From the NCBI GenBank assembly GCA_024403655.1, contig JAKSRK010000016.1, positions 1 through 40,119 of the forward strand: a stretch of DNA of 40,119 nucleotides. The letters run 5' to 3'. Shown in pieces: positions 24,810 through 33,402 of this stretch. The position numbers were made by a program, and so were the translations under genes. Numbering within the stretch: the first letter of the stretch is position 1; every line of letters starts with the position of its first letter. Below the pieces are notes generated by a model. That model saw nothing but the letters and a program-made list of their open reading frames with translations, was not told where the DNA came from and made no database searches. Origin of the DNA: Saccharofermentans sp. GTDB taxonomy: Bacteria > Bacillota > Clostridia > Saccharofermentanales > Saccharofermentanaceae.

Positions 24810-26210
24810 ATGAAAGACACACTCAATTCCAGGCTGGAAGAACTTAAGGGCGACAGCCTTCTTCCCATGCATATGCCGGGACATAAAAGGAACCCGGCTA
24901 CCTTCCCCGAAGGCATTTCTTACTCCTGTGACATCACTGAGATAGACGGCTTCGATAATCTTCACAGCCCCACAGGCGTAATTCGTAATATAGAAAATAA
25001 GGCAAAAGAGCTCTACGGCAGCGAAGATGCTTTCATCTCTGTAAACGGAGCCTCTGCCCTGCTTATAGCTTCAATTCTTTCCCACAGCAAGAGGGGCGAT
25101 AAGATTTTAATTGCCTCCAACTGCCATATAAGTGTATGGCATGCGATAGAACAGGGCGGGCTTACCCCCGTTATCTTAGACCCGCAGACAAGGGAAGAAT
25201 ATCCTTTCGCGATGAGAATTCTTCCTGAAGACTTCGAAGCAAAGCTTAAGGAAGAGGATATTAAGCTTGCGATAGTAACAAGTCCCACTTACGAAGGCGT
25301 AATAAGCGATACTGCTTCCATCCATGCTTTATGCAAAGAGAGGGGTGTAATTCTGATTGCTGATGAAGCTCACGGAGCGCACCTCGGTATAAAGGGTGAT
25401 AATAATTTCCCTTCTACTTCCACAGCAGATCTTGTTATAAAGAGTGTGCATAAGACCTTGAATGCGCCTACGCAGACGGCGGTTCTTTTAAGCTACGGGT
25501 CAAAGGTCAACAAAAGACTTCTTAGGCACTTCTTAAGTGTTTTTGAATCAACAAGCCCGTCTTATATGCTTATGGCAGGCCTTGAGAAAGCGCTCTACTC
25601 CTCCGATGTCGATGCACTTTACAAGAACGCCCTGCAATTACGCGCTGAACTTCTGGAACTTAAGCTGCTCTCGCTTTTTACTTACGAGCATATAGATATA
25701 TCCAAGATAGTTATTCTGACAAAAGGCGCCATCAGCGGCTACGAACTCGCATCCGTCTTAAGAGAGAGGTTCCTTATAGAAGTCGAAGCGGCCTTCCCCG
25801 ACTACATCATCGCCATGACGGGAACCGGCGATACACCTTCTTCCCTCGCAAGATTTGCTCAGGCTCTAAAGGCGATCGATTCGACCTTAACGGAGAATCC
25901 TTCTTATAAGAAGCCGCGATTTGAGATACCATCCTTCGACAGAGAATTTGCCGTAACTATAGAGGAAGCCGTCAGAGAGCAGTCTTCCAAAGTCTCTTAC
26001 GAAGCTGCGGCAGGAGAAATAAGCGCAGAGTATGTCTTCTCTTATCCGCCGGGAGTACCTCTTCTTATCCCCGGGCAGGAAATTACGGAAGAGATCATCA
26101 CTCTTCTTAAAAAAGCGGAAGAGAATGGGGTAAAGCTTAAGGCCGACCCTTATAGGACTTGGGACGGAACGCTTTTGAAGGTTGACACCGAAGCGGAAAT
26201 CAAAGTATAA
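24810..26210 (+). CDS. Orn/Lys/Arg decarboxylase-family PLP enzyme
   Basis: 466 residues of fold-type I. The start has the family's MPGHKRNP, followed by the segment DITEIDGFDNLHSPTGVI; INGAS-like SVNGASALL binds PLP phosphate; LIADEAHGAHLG has the PLP Asp; and SVHKTLNAPTQTAVLL has the Schiff-base Lys. A C-terminal domain (YPPGVPLLIPGQEI) matches YaaO/SpeA-type short decarboxylases. Likely substrate is arginine or lysine, giving agmatine or cadaverine for polyamines; the exact one is not determinable here. The ribosome-binding site is weak. It follows the HD gene after a terminator. Confidence 0.9.
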   Translation: MKDTLNSRLEELKGDSLLPMHMPGHKRNPATFPEGISYSCDITEIDGFDNLHSPTGVIRNIENKAKELYGSEDAFISVNGASALLIASILSHSKRGDKILIASNCHISVWHAIEQGGLTPVILDPQTREEYPFAMRILPEDFEAKLKEEDIKLAIVTSPTYEGVISDTASIHALCKERGVILIADEAHGAHLGIKGDNNFPSTSTADLVIKSVHKTLNAPTQTAVLLSYGSKVNKRLLRHFLSVFESTSPSYMLMAGLEKALYSSDVDALYKNALQLRAELLELKLLSLFTYEHIDISKIVILTKGAISGYELASVLRERFLIEVEAAFPDYIIAMTGTGDTPSSLARFAQALKAIDSTLTENPSYKKPRFEIPSFDREFAVTIEEAVREQSSKVSYEAAAGEISAEYVFSYPPGVPLLIPGQEITEEIITLLKKAEENGVKLKADPYRTWDGTLLKVDTEAEIKV

Positions 26211-26242
26211 TTCTTTTATTAAAAATCAAGGGGGCTCATACA

Positions 26243-26389
26243 ATGACTAGAATCATTACAGTCAATACACGTGACCTGAACGAGTCTGTTAAGGAAGGCG
26301 GCTGCGGCGAGTGCCAGACATCTTGCCAGTCTGCTTGCAAGACTTCCTGCGGCGTAGCTAACCAGGCTTGTGAGAAGGTTGAGAAGTAA
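26243..26389 (+). CDS. scfA: SCIFF six-cysteine ranthipeptide precursor
   Basis: 48-residue peptide. The N-terminal leader (TRIITVNTRDLNESVKEGG) is followed by the core with six cysteines at 21, 24, 28, 32, 36 and 43 in the canonical 'six Cys in forty-five' pattern (GGCGECQTSC, then QSACKTSC). The family is near-universal in Clostridia. The maturase next to it forms a Cys sulfur-to-carbon thioether on an acceptor Thr in the core. Ranthipeptides have been linked to population-density behaviours in Clostridium. GGGGG lies about 10 bases before the ATG. Confidence 0.97.
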   Translation: MTRIITVNTRDLNESVKEGGCGECQTSCQSACKTSCGVANQACEKVEK

Positions 26390-26415
26390 TTTAATTACTT
26401 AACGAAGTTGATTAT

Positions 26416-26452
26416 AAGGTCTCTTAATCTGTAAGATTCTGAGACCTTTTTC
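26416..26452 (+). terminator. Hairpin with T-tract between SCIFF precursor and maturase
   Basis: AAGGTCTC (26416-26423) pairs with GAGACCTT (26441-26448), with an inner AATCT/AGATT pairing, followed by TTT. It lies in the 92-bp gap and probably acts as a partial terminator or stabiliser so that precursor mRNA exceeds maturase mRNA. Confidence 0.8.
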
Positions 26453-26481
26453 ATGCCCATAAATAAAGGAGTGCACTAGAG

Positions 26482-27885
26482 TTGATTCACTGTTATAAAT
26501 TTGACGACAAAAACATCGTATTAGACGTATTTTCAGGGTCTGTCCACATGGTAGACGACGTTGCTTATGACATAATCGAGAGGTATGAGAATACTCCCAG
26601 AGAAGAGATTAAGAGCTTTATACTCGACAAGTACTCCGACAGGGCTGACGTAAACGAAGACGAGATTGAAGAGTGTTTCTCAGACATCGAAGCCCTTAAG
26701 GCACAGGGTAAGCTCTTTGCTTCCGATAAGTATGAGAATATCGCCATCGATCTCAAGAAGAAGAAATACACACTTAAGGCCATCTGCCTCCACGTTGCAC
26801 ACACATGCAACCTCAACTGCTCCTACTGCTTCGCAGCTCAGGGTAAGTTCTGCGGCAAGGGCGGCCTTATGAGCTTTGAGACCGGTAAGAGAGCAATCGA
26901 CTTCCTTATCGAGAACTCCGGCTACCACAAGAATCTCGACATCGACTTCTTCGGCGGCGAGCCTCTTATGAACTGGGAAGTCGTAAAGCAGATAGTAAAA
27001 TACGGTCGTTCCGTAGAGAAAGAGCATGGTAAGAATATCCGCTTCACTCTTACTACTAACGGCATCAACATAAATGACGATGTTATTGATTTCTGTAATG
27101 ACGAAATGCATAACGTCGTATTAAGCCTCGACGGACGTAAGGAAGTAAATGACCGCTTCCGTGTTGATATCAAGGGCAACGGCTCTTATGACAGAATCGT
27201 ACCCAAGTTCCAGGAGTTCGTTAAGCGCCGCGGCAATAAGAGCTACTATATGCGCGGTACCTTTACTCACTTTAATACTGACTTTGTAAACGACATCCTG
27301 CATATGGCAGATCTTGGCTTCAAGGAGCTTTCCATGGAGCCGGTAGTTACATCTCCCGACAGTCCTTCCGCACTTACGGAAGAAGACTTCCCCGTACTCT
27401 GCGCAGAGTATGAGCGTCTTGCGCGCGAGATGATGAAGCGTAACAAGGAAGGTAACGGATTTACTTTCTATCACTATATGCTCGACCTTACCTGCGGTCC
27501 CTGCATCTACAAGAGAATATCAGGCTGCGGTGCAGGAACAGAATATCTTGCAGTAACTCCATGGGGTGATCTCTTCCCCTGCCACCAGTTCGTATCAAGC
27601 CCTGAGTGCAAGATGGGCGATATCTGGAACGGCATCAGCAACACTGAGCTTCGTCACGAATTCGCTCAGGTAAATGCATACTCAAGAGAAGCATGCAAAG
27701 ACTGCTGGGCTAAGCTTTACTGCTCAGGCGGATGTGCAGCTAACTCCTTCCACGCAGACGGAAGCATCACAGGTATCTACGACTACGGATGCCGACTTTT
27801 TAAGAAGAGAATCGAATGCGCCCTTGCAGTAAGATTAGATAACTTATCCGAGGAAGATATAGCATCCTCTCCCAAAGGAGATTAA
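26482..27885 (+). CDS. scfB: SCIFF radical SAM maturase
   Basis: 467 residues. An N-terminal precursor-recognition part (residues 1-90) is followed by the radical SAM cluster motif CNLNCSYC (C109, C113, C116), GGEPLMNW, and a C-terminal SPASM region with many cysteines (LTCGPC, SGCGAG, FPCHQF, CKDCWAKLYCSGGC and a late GCRLF) binding auxiliary clusters. The start is TTG 26482 with AAAGGAG upstream; the N-terminal sequence IHCYKFDDKNIVLDVFSG matches the family start. It acts on the peptide encoded just upstream. The next gene begins 1 bp after its stop. Confidence 0.96.
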   Translation: MIHCYKFDDKNIVLDVFSGSVHMVDDVAYDIIERYENTPREEIKSFILDKYSDRADVNEDEIEECFSDIEALKAQGKLFASDKYENIAIDLKKKKYTLKAICLHVAHTCNLNCSYCFAAQGKFCGKGGLMSFETGKRAIDFLIENSGYHKNLDIDFFGGEPLMNWEVVKQIVKYGRSVEKEHGKNIRFTLTTNGININDDVIDFCNDEMHNVVLSLDGRKEVNDRFRVDIKGNGSYDRIVPKFQEFVKRRGNKSYYMRGTFTHFNTDFVNDILHMADLGFKELSMEPVVTSPDSPSALTEEDFPVLCAEYERLAREMMKRNKEGNGFTFYHYMLDLTCGPCIYKRISGCGAGTEYLAVTPWGDLFPCHQFVSSPECKMGDIWNGISNTELRHEFAQVNAYSREACKDCWAKLYCSGGCAANSFHADGSITGIYDYGCRLFKKRIECALAVRLDNLSEEDIASSPKGD

Positions 27886-27886
27886 T

Positions 27887-29047
27887 ATGAATACGCTTGC
27901 ACAGATGCCGTCAAAAAACAAAAACAGCAGACTTGCATCGTCAAATAAGAGCATCCTGATTGAAGCTTTTGCAATCTTTGTTGCTTCCAGAGCATTCTTT
28001 TTACTCATTATGCTCATCGCTCCTAACAGCTTGAAGGAAATCTTTTATCTGTTCGATGCAGAACAGTATATCAACATAGCAAAAGATGGCTATACAACAA
28101 TGATGCAGACTTCTTTCTTCCCTGTTGTTCCGCTCATACTAAGATACCTTGGAAGTGCATGTCTGCTGATTATCAATAATATCTGCTTCTTTGCTTCACT
28201 GTATCTACTGAAAAAGCTGGGATTAAACCGCATGGGGCTTCTTATAGTTGCATTTAGTCCGATTGCTTTCTTCTCAATGCTTATCTATACGGAAAGTATC
28301 TACTTTTTCCTTACAATCGCATCTTACTACCTCTACCACGAGCGTAAGATGCCCCTGTTAATGGGAATAGTCATGGGAATTGGAGTTTGCACAAGGAACA
28401 GCGCCGCAATGGTATTCTTTGCTATCTTTATCGCTATGGCCTATGACTGGTTCAATAAGAAGACAAAGCTCAAGGATATATTTACGGCTTATATTCCCGC
28501 GACATTAATCTCAATTCTTTTCCCTGCCTTCTTGCAAATTAAGTTTAATAACTGGAAAGCTTTTGTTGATTCTCAATATTCCGATTGGATCAAAATCAAG
28601 ACTAATCTGATCAAGACATTCTTAATACAGATTGATGTCTTATTCGGCGACACCATGTTCAAAAAAGATATAGAGCTTCGCCTTTTGTCGGTAATCAATG
28701 AGGCAATTACAATGCTGATTACAGGCTTAATAATTGCATTGGTTATATTCGAGATTGTTTATATAGTATCGCGCTCTCGCAAGGAAAAGAAGTTGTCTAT
28801 AAGCGGTTCGGAAATCGTTCTACTGGTGTATACAGTGGCTACCTTTTTTGCCTTCAATACAACAATCAGAAATCCCGAGATTGATATTCCTACCACAAGC
28901 TTCTTCAGATACTACGCATCACTGTTCCCGATTTACCTCTATATAAATAAGCGCGGAGAGCGAGCTCAACTTATTATTTTTGCATTAACAGCATCAATAT
29001 CATTAATAACATCTTACTTCTTCTGTAAAGGAATCTACTTCTACTAA
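27887..29047 (+). CDS. Polytopic membrane glycosyltransferase (PIG-V/GPI18-like)
   Basis: 386 residues with about 8-10 hydrophobic helices. Family-type motifs in order: FDAEQYINIAKDGY (the acidic loop), FFPVVPLILRYLG, FSPIAFFSMLIYTESIYFFLTI, and a C-terminal FFRYYASLFPIYL. This fits PIG-V/GPI18-like mannosyltransferases that use polyprenyl-phosphate sugars on the outer membrane face; donor and acceptor are unknown. AAAGGAG precedes the ATG, which lies 1 bp after the scfB stop, so it is co-transcribed with the ranthipeptide maturase. Its codon use is more AT-rich than its neighbours, hinting at separate origin. Followed by a terminator. Confidence 0.75.
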   Translation: MNTLAQMPSKNKNSRLASSNKSILIEAFAIFVASRAFFLLIMLIAPNSLKEIFYLFDAEQYINIAKDGYTTMMQTSFFPVVPLILRYLGSACLLIINNICFFASLYLLKKLGLNRMGLLIVAFSPIAFFSMLIYTESIYFFLTIASYYLYHERKMPLLMGIVMGIGVCTRNSAAMVFFAIFIAMAYDWFNKKTKLKDIFTAYIPATLISILFPAFLQIKFNNWKAFVDSQYSDWIKIKTNLIKTFLIQIDVLFGDTMFKKDIELRLLSVINEAITMLITGLIIALVIFEIVYIVSRSRKEKKLSISGSEIVLLVYTVATFFAFNTTIRNPEIDIPTTSFFRYYASLFPIYLYINKRGERAQLIIFALTASISLITSYFFCKGIYFY

Positions 29048-29072
29048 TAGCTTTCAAGTTAAGCGAACAAAT

Positions 29073-29105
29073 AAGGCCCCTCCTGCACTACTGCAAGAGG
29101 GGCTT
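29073..29105. terminator. Terminator between convergent genes
   Basis: GGCCCCTC with inner TGCA arms, pairing to GAGGGGCTT; modest T-rich flanks on both strands. It serves the PIG-V-like gene (+) and probably the ABC operon (-). Confidence 0.75.
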
Positions 29106-29135
29106 GTGTTTGACTGAACTATTCTGATTAACTCT

Positions 29136-31070
29136 TTACTCGAGCTCGAATGCTCCTGTATAGAGCTGATAGTATGTACCCTTATCGGCAATAAGCTTGT
29201 TGTGGTCACCACGCTCTATGATCTTACCGTGATCTAATACCATGATGACATCCGAGTTCATGACAGTCGAGAGACGGTGAGCGATAACGAATACCGTTCT
29301 GCCTTCCATAAGCTTATCCATACCTCTCTGAACGATAGATTCAGTTCTGGTATCAATGGAAGAAGTAGCCTCATCAAGAATCATTACAGGCGGATCAGCA
29401 ACTGCTGCACGAGCAATTGTAATAAGCTGTCTCTGGCCCTGTGAGAGGTTCGCGCCGTTATTATTAAGCATCGTATCGTAACCGTCAGGAAGACGCGTAA
29501 TGAAGTCGTCAGCGCCTGCAAGCTTTGCTGCAGCCTTACACTCTTCATCAGTAGCGTCTAGCTTACCGTATCTGATGTTATCCATTACCGTTCCGGTGAA
29601 GAGATTGGTCTCCTGAAGAACAAGTCCCAATGATCTTCTGAGGTCAGCCTTCTTAATCTTATTGACGTTAATACCGTCATATCTGATCTTACCGTCTGCT
29701 ATGTCGTAGAAGCGGTTGATGAGGTTGGTTATGGTAGTCTTACCGGCACCCGTCGCACCTACGAAGGCTACCTTCTGGCCGGGCTCGGCGAAGAGGGTTA
29801 TGTCATGCAGTACATCCTTGCCTTCTTCGTAAGCAAAGTCGACGTTAAACATCTGAACATCACCCTTAAGCTCGGTAAATGTAGTAGTGTCATCGGCCTT
29901 ATGGTAGTGCTTCCATGCCCACTTACCTGTACGCTCCTTGGATTCAGTCACATTGCCGTTCTCATCGATATTGGCATTAACAAGCTCTACGTAGCCTTCG
30001 TCTGCTTCGGGAGTCTCATCTATAAGGGCGAATACTCGCTGAGCACCTGCACCGGCCATTACGATAGCGTTAATCTGCATTGTGAGCTGATTGATATTAC
30101 CCGTGAACTGCTTGGCGATATTAAGGAAAGGCACGAGAATACTGATGCCGAATGCAAGTCCTGAGATGGATACGTTCTTAATTCCGGTAAGAAGGAAAAT
30201 ACCGCCTGCGAATGCAAGGATTACGTAGAGGATATTACCGATATTGTTGATAATGGGGGCCAGTATATTGGCATAAGCATGAGCCTTGCTGCTGTCTTCG
30301 CAAAGAGCATCGTTGAGCTTATTAAATTCTTCGATGCCTTCCTTCTCATGGTTAAATACCTTAATTACCTTCTGGCCGTTCATCATTTCCTGTACAAAAC
30401 CTTCTGTGGAAGCGATTGCCATCTGCTGACGAATGAAGTACTTGGCAGAACCTCCGCCGACCTTCTTGGCAACGATAACCATGAGAACTACTCCGGTAAT
30501 AAGCACCAGAGTCATCCAGACGCTAAAGTAAAGCATCATAAAGAATACGACAAGTACGGTGACGGTACACTGGATAAGTGTAGGGAAAGCCATTGATACC
30601 AGCTGTCTTAATGTATCGATATCGTTGGTATAGTGGCTCATGATATCGCCGTGCTTATTAGTATCAAAGTACTTGATAGGGAGCTTTTGCATTCTTGAGA
30701 ACATCTCGTTTCTAAGCTTATGCAGGAAGCCCTGTGTCATGAATGCCATTGTCTGTGTCTGAAGAGTATTAAGTATCAAAGCCAGCACATAAAGGATGAT
30801 AAGTACGGACAAGTACTTAACGAGTTCAGGCTTTGCTGCCTCGTAGTCTCCGCTTTGGTACCATTTCTCGATTATGGCAATAATATTCTGAGTAAAGAAT
30901 GAAGGTATAGCTCCGATGATGGAAGTAACTATTATACAAACGATAGCTGCGGGAGCTAATCTCGGGTAGAAGGAGAAGAACATCTTTACGGTTCTTCCAA
31001 GGCTGTTAAAACCTGTCTGGTAGCCTTTCTTGCCCATTCCAAGACCTGCGTTGCCTCTGTTTCCGCTCAT
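29136..31070 (-). CDS. ABC exporter, ATPase-permease half with canonical ATP site
   Basis: 644 residues. Six-TM exporter domain (residues about 30-350), then a family-typical inserted segment about 50 residues long (with TGKWAWKHYHKADDT), then the ATPase: Walker A GATGAGKTT, Q-loop LQETNLF, signature LSQGQRQL, Walker B VMILDEATSSID with catalytic Glu, and H-loop VIAHR. It overlaps the preceding half-transporter by 4 bp. With it, it should form a heterodimeric multidrug- or lipid-type exporter under MarR control. The substrate is unknown. Confidence 0.92.
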   Translation of the reverse strand: MSGNRGNAGLGMGKKGYQTGFNSLGRTVKMFFSFYPRLAPAAIVCIIVTSIIGAIPSFFTQNIIAIIEKWYQSGDYEAAKPELVKYLSVLIILYVLALILNTLQTQTMAFMTQGFLHKLRNEMFSRMQKLPIKYFDTNKHGDIMSHYTNDIDTLRQLVSMAFPTLIQCTVTVLVVFFMMLYFSVWMTLVLITGVVLMVIVAKKVGGGSAKYFIRQQMAIASTEGFVQEMMNGQKVIKVFNHEKEGIEEFNKLNDALCEDSSKAHAYANILAPIINNIGNILYVILAFAGGIFLLTGIKNVSISGLAFGISILVPFLNIAKQFTGNINQLTMQINAIVMAGAGAQRVFALIDETPEADEGYVELVNANIDENGNVTESKERTGKWAWKHYHKADDTTTFTELKGDVQMFNVDFAYEEGKDVLHDITLFAEPGQKVAFVGATGAGKTTITNLINRFYDIADGKIRYDGINVNKIKKADLRRSLGLVLQETNLFTGTVMDNIRYGKLDATDEECKAAAKLAGADDFITRLPDGYDTMLNNNGANLSQGQRQLITIARAAVADPPVMILDEATSSIDTRTESIVQRGMDKLMEGRTVFVIAHRLSTVMNSDVIMVLDHGKIIERGDHNKLIADKGTYYQLYTGAFELE

Positions 31071-32812
31071 TCCTGATCGCCTCCCTTCGTCTGCTGCTCA
31101 TAGATCTCCTTATAGATGTCGCTCGTCTTAATGAGTTCGTCGTGAGTTCCCTGAGCCTTTATTGTTCCGCCTTCCATTACGAGGATAAGATCAGCGTCCT
31201 GAACGGAAGCTACTCGCTGAGCGATAATAATCTTGGTCGTATCAGGAATGAACTTCTTAAAGCCCATTCTGATCTGAGCGTCAGTCTTCATGTCGACGGC
31301 ACTCGTTGAGTCATCGAGGATTAGTATCTTGGGCTTCTTAAGGAGAGCTCTTGCAATACAAAGTCTCTGCTTCTGACCACCGGATACATTTGTACCGCCC
31401 TGCTCAATATGCGTATCGTATCCTTCGGGGAAGCCCATAATGAAGTCATGTGCCTGAGCAAGCTTACATGCTTCGATAAGCTCTTCGTCGCTTGCGTCTT
31501 TATTACCCCAGCGAAGGTTCTCCTTGATGGTTCCGGAGAAGATAACATTCTTCTGAAGAACTACGGATACCGCATCACGAAGAGTCTCAAGATCGTACTC
31601 TCTGACGTCTGTTCCGGCTACTTTAACGGAACCGGATGTTACATCGTAAAGTCTGGGAATAAGCTGGATAAGAGTAGTCTTACTTGAACCTGTACCGCCT
31701 AAGATACCTACCGTCATACCTGAATCGATATGAAGATCTATATCAGTAAGAGCTTCTCTTGCTGCTCTCGCAGAATAGCTGAAGTGAACATCAGTAAAGT
31801 CGATTGAACCGTCTTTTACTTCCATAACGGGAGATTCGGGATTCTTAATCGCGGGCTCCTCATTAAGTACTTCCGCGATTCTCTTAACAGACTCCAGGGA
31901 CATTGTAAGTACAACATAGATCATGGAAATCATCATAAGGGACATAAGAATCTGTACACCGTATGTCATCATGGCTGATATCTGACCTACATCGATTGTC
32001 GTACCCTTATTAACAATAATGAGTCTTGAGCCTACCGTAAGGATAAAGACCATATTAAAGAACATGCAAAACTGCATAAGAGGGCCGTTCATGGCTACGA
32101 TTCTCTCAGCCTTGGTGAAGTCGCCTCTGATGTCGTCGGAAGCTTCTGAGAACTTATTTATCTCATAGCCTTCTCTTGCAAAGCCCTTTACTACTCGCAT
32201 GGCTCTTACATTCTCTTCTACGGATTCATTAAGTCTGTCGTACTTCTTAAATACGGCTCTGAATGCAGGCATCGCGAACTTACCTATAAGGTAAAGACCG
32301 AAGATCATAACAGGAACTATGACTACGAATGTCATGGCAAGCTTGCCGCCCATAATAAATGCCATTGTAACAGCGAAGATAAACATCATGGGGGATCTTA
32401 CGGCAGTTCTTATGGTCATCATGAATGCATTCTGCATATTCGTGATATCCGTCGTCATTCTCGTAACCAAAGATGCTGTAGAGAATTTATCTATATTACT
32501 GAAAGAGAAATCCTGTACCTTCTCGTACATATCCTTTCGAACATTACGGGCAAGACCTGCAGAAGCACTTGCTGCCGTCTTACCTGCAAGAGCACCGCAC
32601 AGGAGTGAGAGCATAGCCGCAAGTATCATTATGATACTCGTGACGGCTACGGAACTAAGCTGCGCCCCTGCCTTAATGTCGTTAACTACCCTCGCCGTAA
32701 TAAAGGGTATCAAAACCTCCAGGAACACCTCGCCTATAATATAAACGAAAGTGAGCTTGGTAGGCTTGGAAAATTCACGAAGCGATTTAAGTATCGTCTT
32801 TACGTCTTTCAT
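31067..32812 (-). CDS. ABC exporter, ATPase-permease half with degenerate ATP site
   Basis: 581 residues: six TM helices to about residue 310, then the ATPase with Walker A GGTGSSKTT, Q-loop VVLQKNVIF and signature VSGGQKQR. The Walker B end reads LILDDSTSAVD, so the catalytic Glu is Asp, and the H-loop reads IIAQR, so the His is Gln. These changes mark the non-hydrolysing site found in heterodimeric exporters such as BmrC/LmrC. The start overlaps the marR stop by 1 bp. Confidence 0.93.
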   Translation of the reverse strand: MKDVKTILKSLREFSKPTKLTFVYIIGEVFLEVLIPFITARVVNDIKAGAQLSSVAVTSIIMILAAMLSLLCGALAGKTAASASAGLARNVRKDMYEKVQDFSFSNIDKFSTASLVTRMTTDITNMQNAFMMTIRTAVRSPMMFIFAVTMAFIMGGKLAMTFVVIVPVMIFGLYLIGKFAMPAFRAVFKKYDRLNESVEENVRAMRVVKGFAREGYEINKFSEASDDIRGDFTKAERIVAMNGPLMQFCMFFNMVFILTVGSRLIIVNKGTTIDVGQISAMMTYGVQILMSLMMISMIYVVLTMSLESVKRIAEVLNEEPAIKNPESPVMEVKDGSIDFTDVHFSYSARAAREALTDIDLHIDSGMTVGILGGTGSSKTTLIQLIPRLYDVTSGSVKVAGTDVREYDLETLRDAVSVVLQKNVIFSGTIKENLRWGNKDASDEELIEACKLAQAHDFIMGFPEGYDTHIEQGGTNVSGGQKQRLCIARALLKKPKILILDDSTSAVDMKTDAQIRMGFKKFIPDTTKIIIAQRVASVQDADLILVMEGGTIKAQGTHDELIKTSDIYKEIYEQQTKGGDQE

Positions 32813-33270
32813 TACTGATCTTTCCTTCCTTCTTCGAAAATGTATTCAAGCATAACGTCAAGCATACTGATAAGCTCTTCTCTCTTCTTATCACTTAAGC
32901 CGCCGCACATCTCTTTCAGAACCATATTGTCAGTCTCTTCTACTTCCTTATGGATTCTTCGAGCCTTCTGTGTGCTTCTTATCGACTTGGACCTCTTGTC
33001 CTTACTGCTTTTGGAACACTCAATAAAGCCGTTGGCTTCAAGCTTCTTTACAATCTCAGTCATGGTCTGATGAGTAAGCCCCATAGCCTGTTCCAGATCC
33101 TTCTGGTTAACTTCTTCACCATCGGCATCCCACTCACACTTATAAAGAGCGCCAAGAACACCGGCCTGCACCGAAGTCAGTCCGTGTTCTCTCATAAGAT
33201 CGTCTATTCTGCTCTTAAAAGCCCGGCATACTATGGAGAACTTAACTCCGACGGGCATATCTTCACGCAT
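32812..33270 (-). CDS. MarR family transcriptional regulator
   Basis: 152 residues. Winged-helix core: LTSVQAGVLGAL, NQKDLEQAMGLTHQTMTEIVKKLEANGFI (the recognition helix), followed by the basic wing SKDKRSKSI, with terminal dimerisation helices. It heads the ABC exporter operon and probably represses it until a ligand binds. AAGGAG lies 9 bases before the ATG. Confidence 0.93.
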   Translation of the reverse strand: MREDMPVGVKFSIVCRAFKSRIDDLMREHGLTSVQAGVLGALYKCEWDADGEEVNQKDLEQAMGLTHQTMTEIVKKLEANGFIECSKSSKDKRSKSIRSTQKARRIHKEVEETDNMVLKEMCGGLSDKKREELISMLDVMLEYIFEEGRKDQ

Positions 33271-33305
33271 AAGTGCATGCTCCTTAAATACGCAGTGTAC
33301 GACAT

Positions 33306-33334
33306 ATTTTAGTCGCGTAAGCAGAGGCTGTCAA
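33306..33334 (-). promoter_or_regulatory. Promoter of the marR-ABC operon with dyad at the -10
   Basis: On the minus strand TTGACA (33334-33329), a 17-bp spacer, TAAAAT (33311-33306). CGAC and GTCG arms flank the -10, a plausible MarR operator position. Confidence 0.78.
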
Positions 33335-33340
33335 TCTAAT

Positions 33341-33381
33341 AAAAAATACGGCCACGAATCATTTACGATTCGCAGCCGTAT
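33341..33381 (-). terminator. Rho-independent terminator after the lipoprotein gene
   Basis: On the minus strand ATACGGC...GCGAATC, a loop, GATTCGT...GCCGTAT then TTTTT. Located 21 bp past the lipoprotein stop. Confidence 0.88.
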
Positions 33382-33402
33382 GTAAGTCTTTTAGCAAAAA
33401 TG

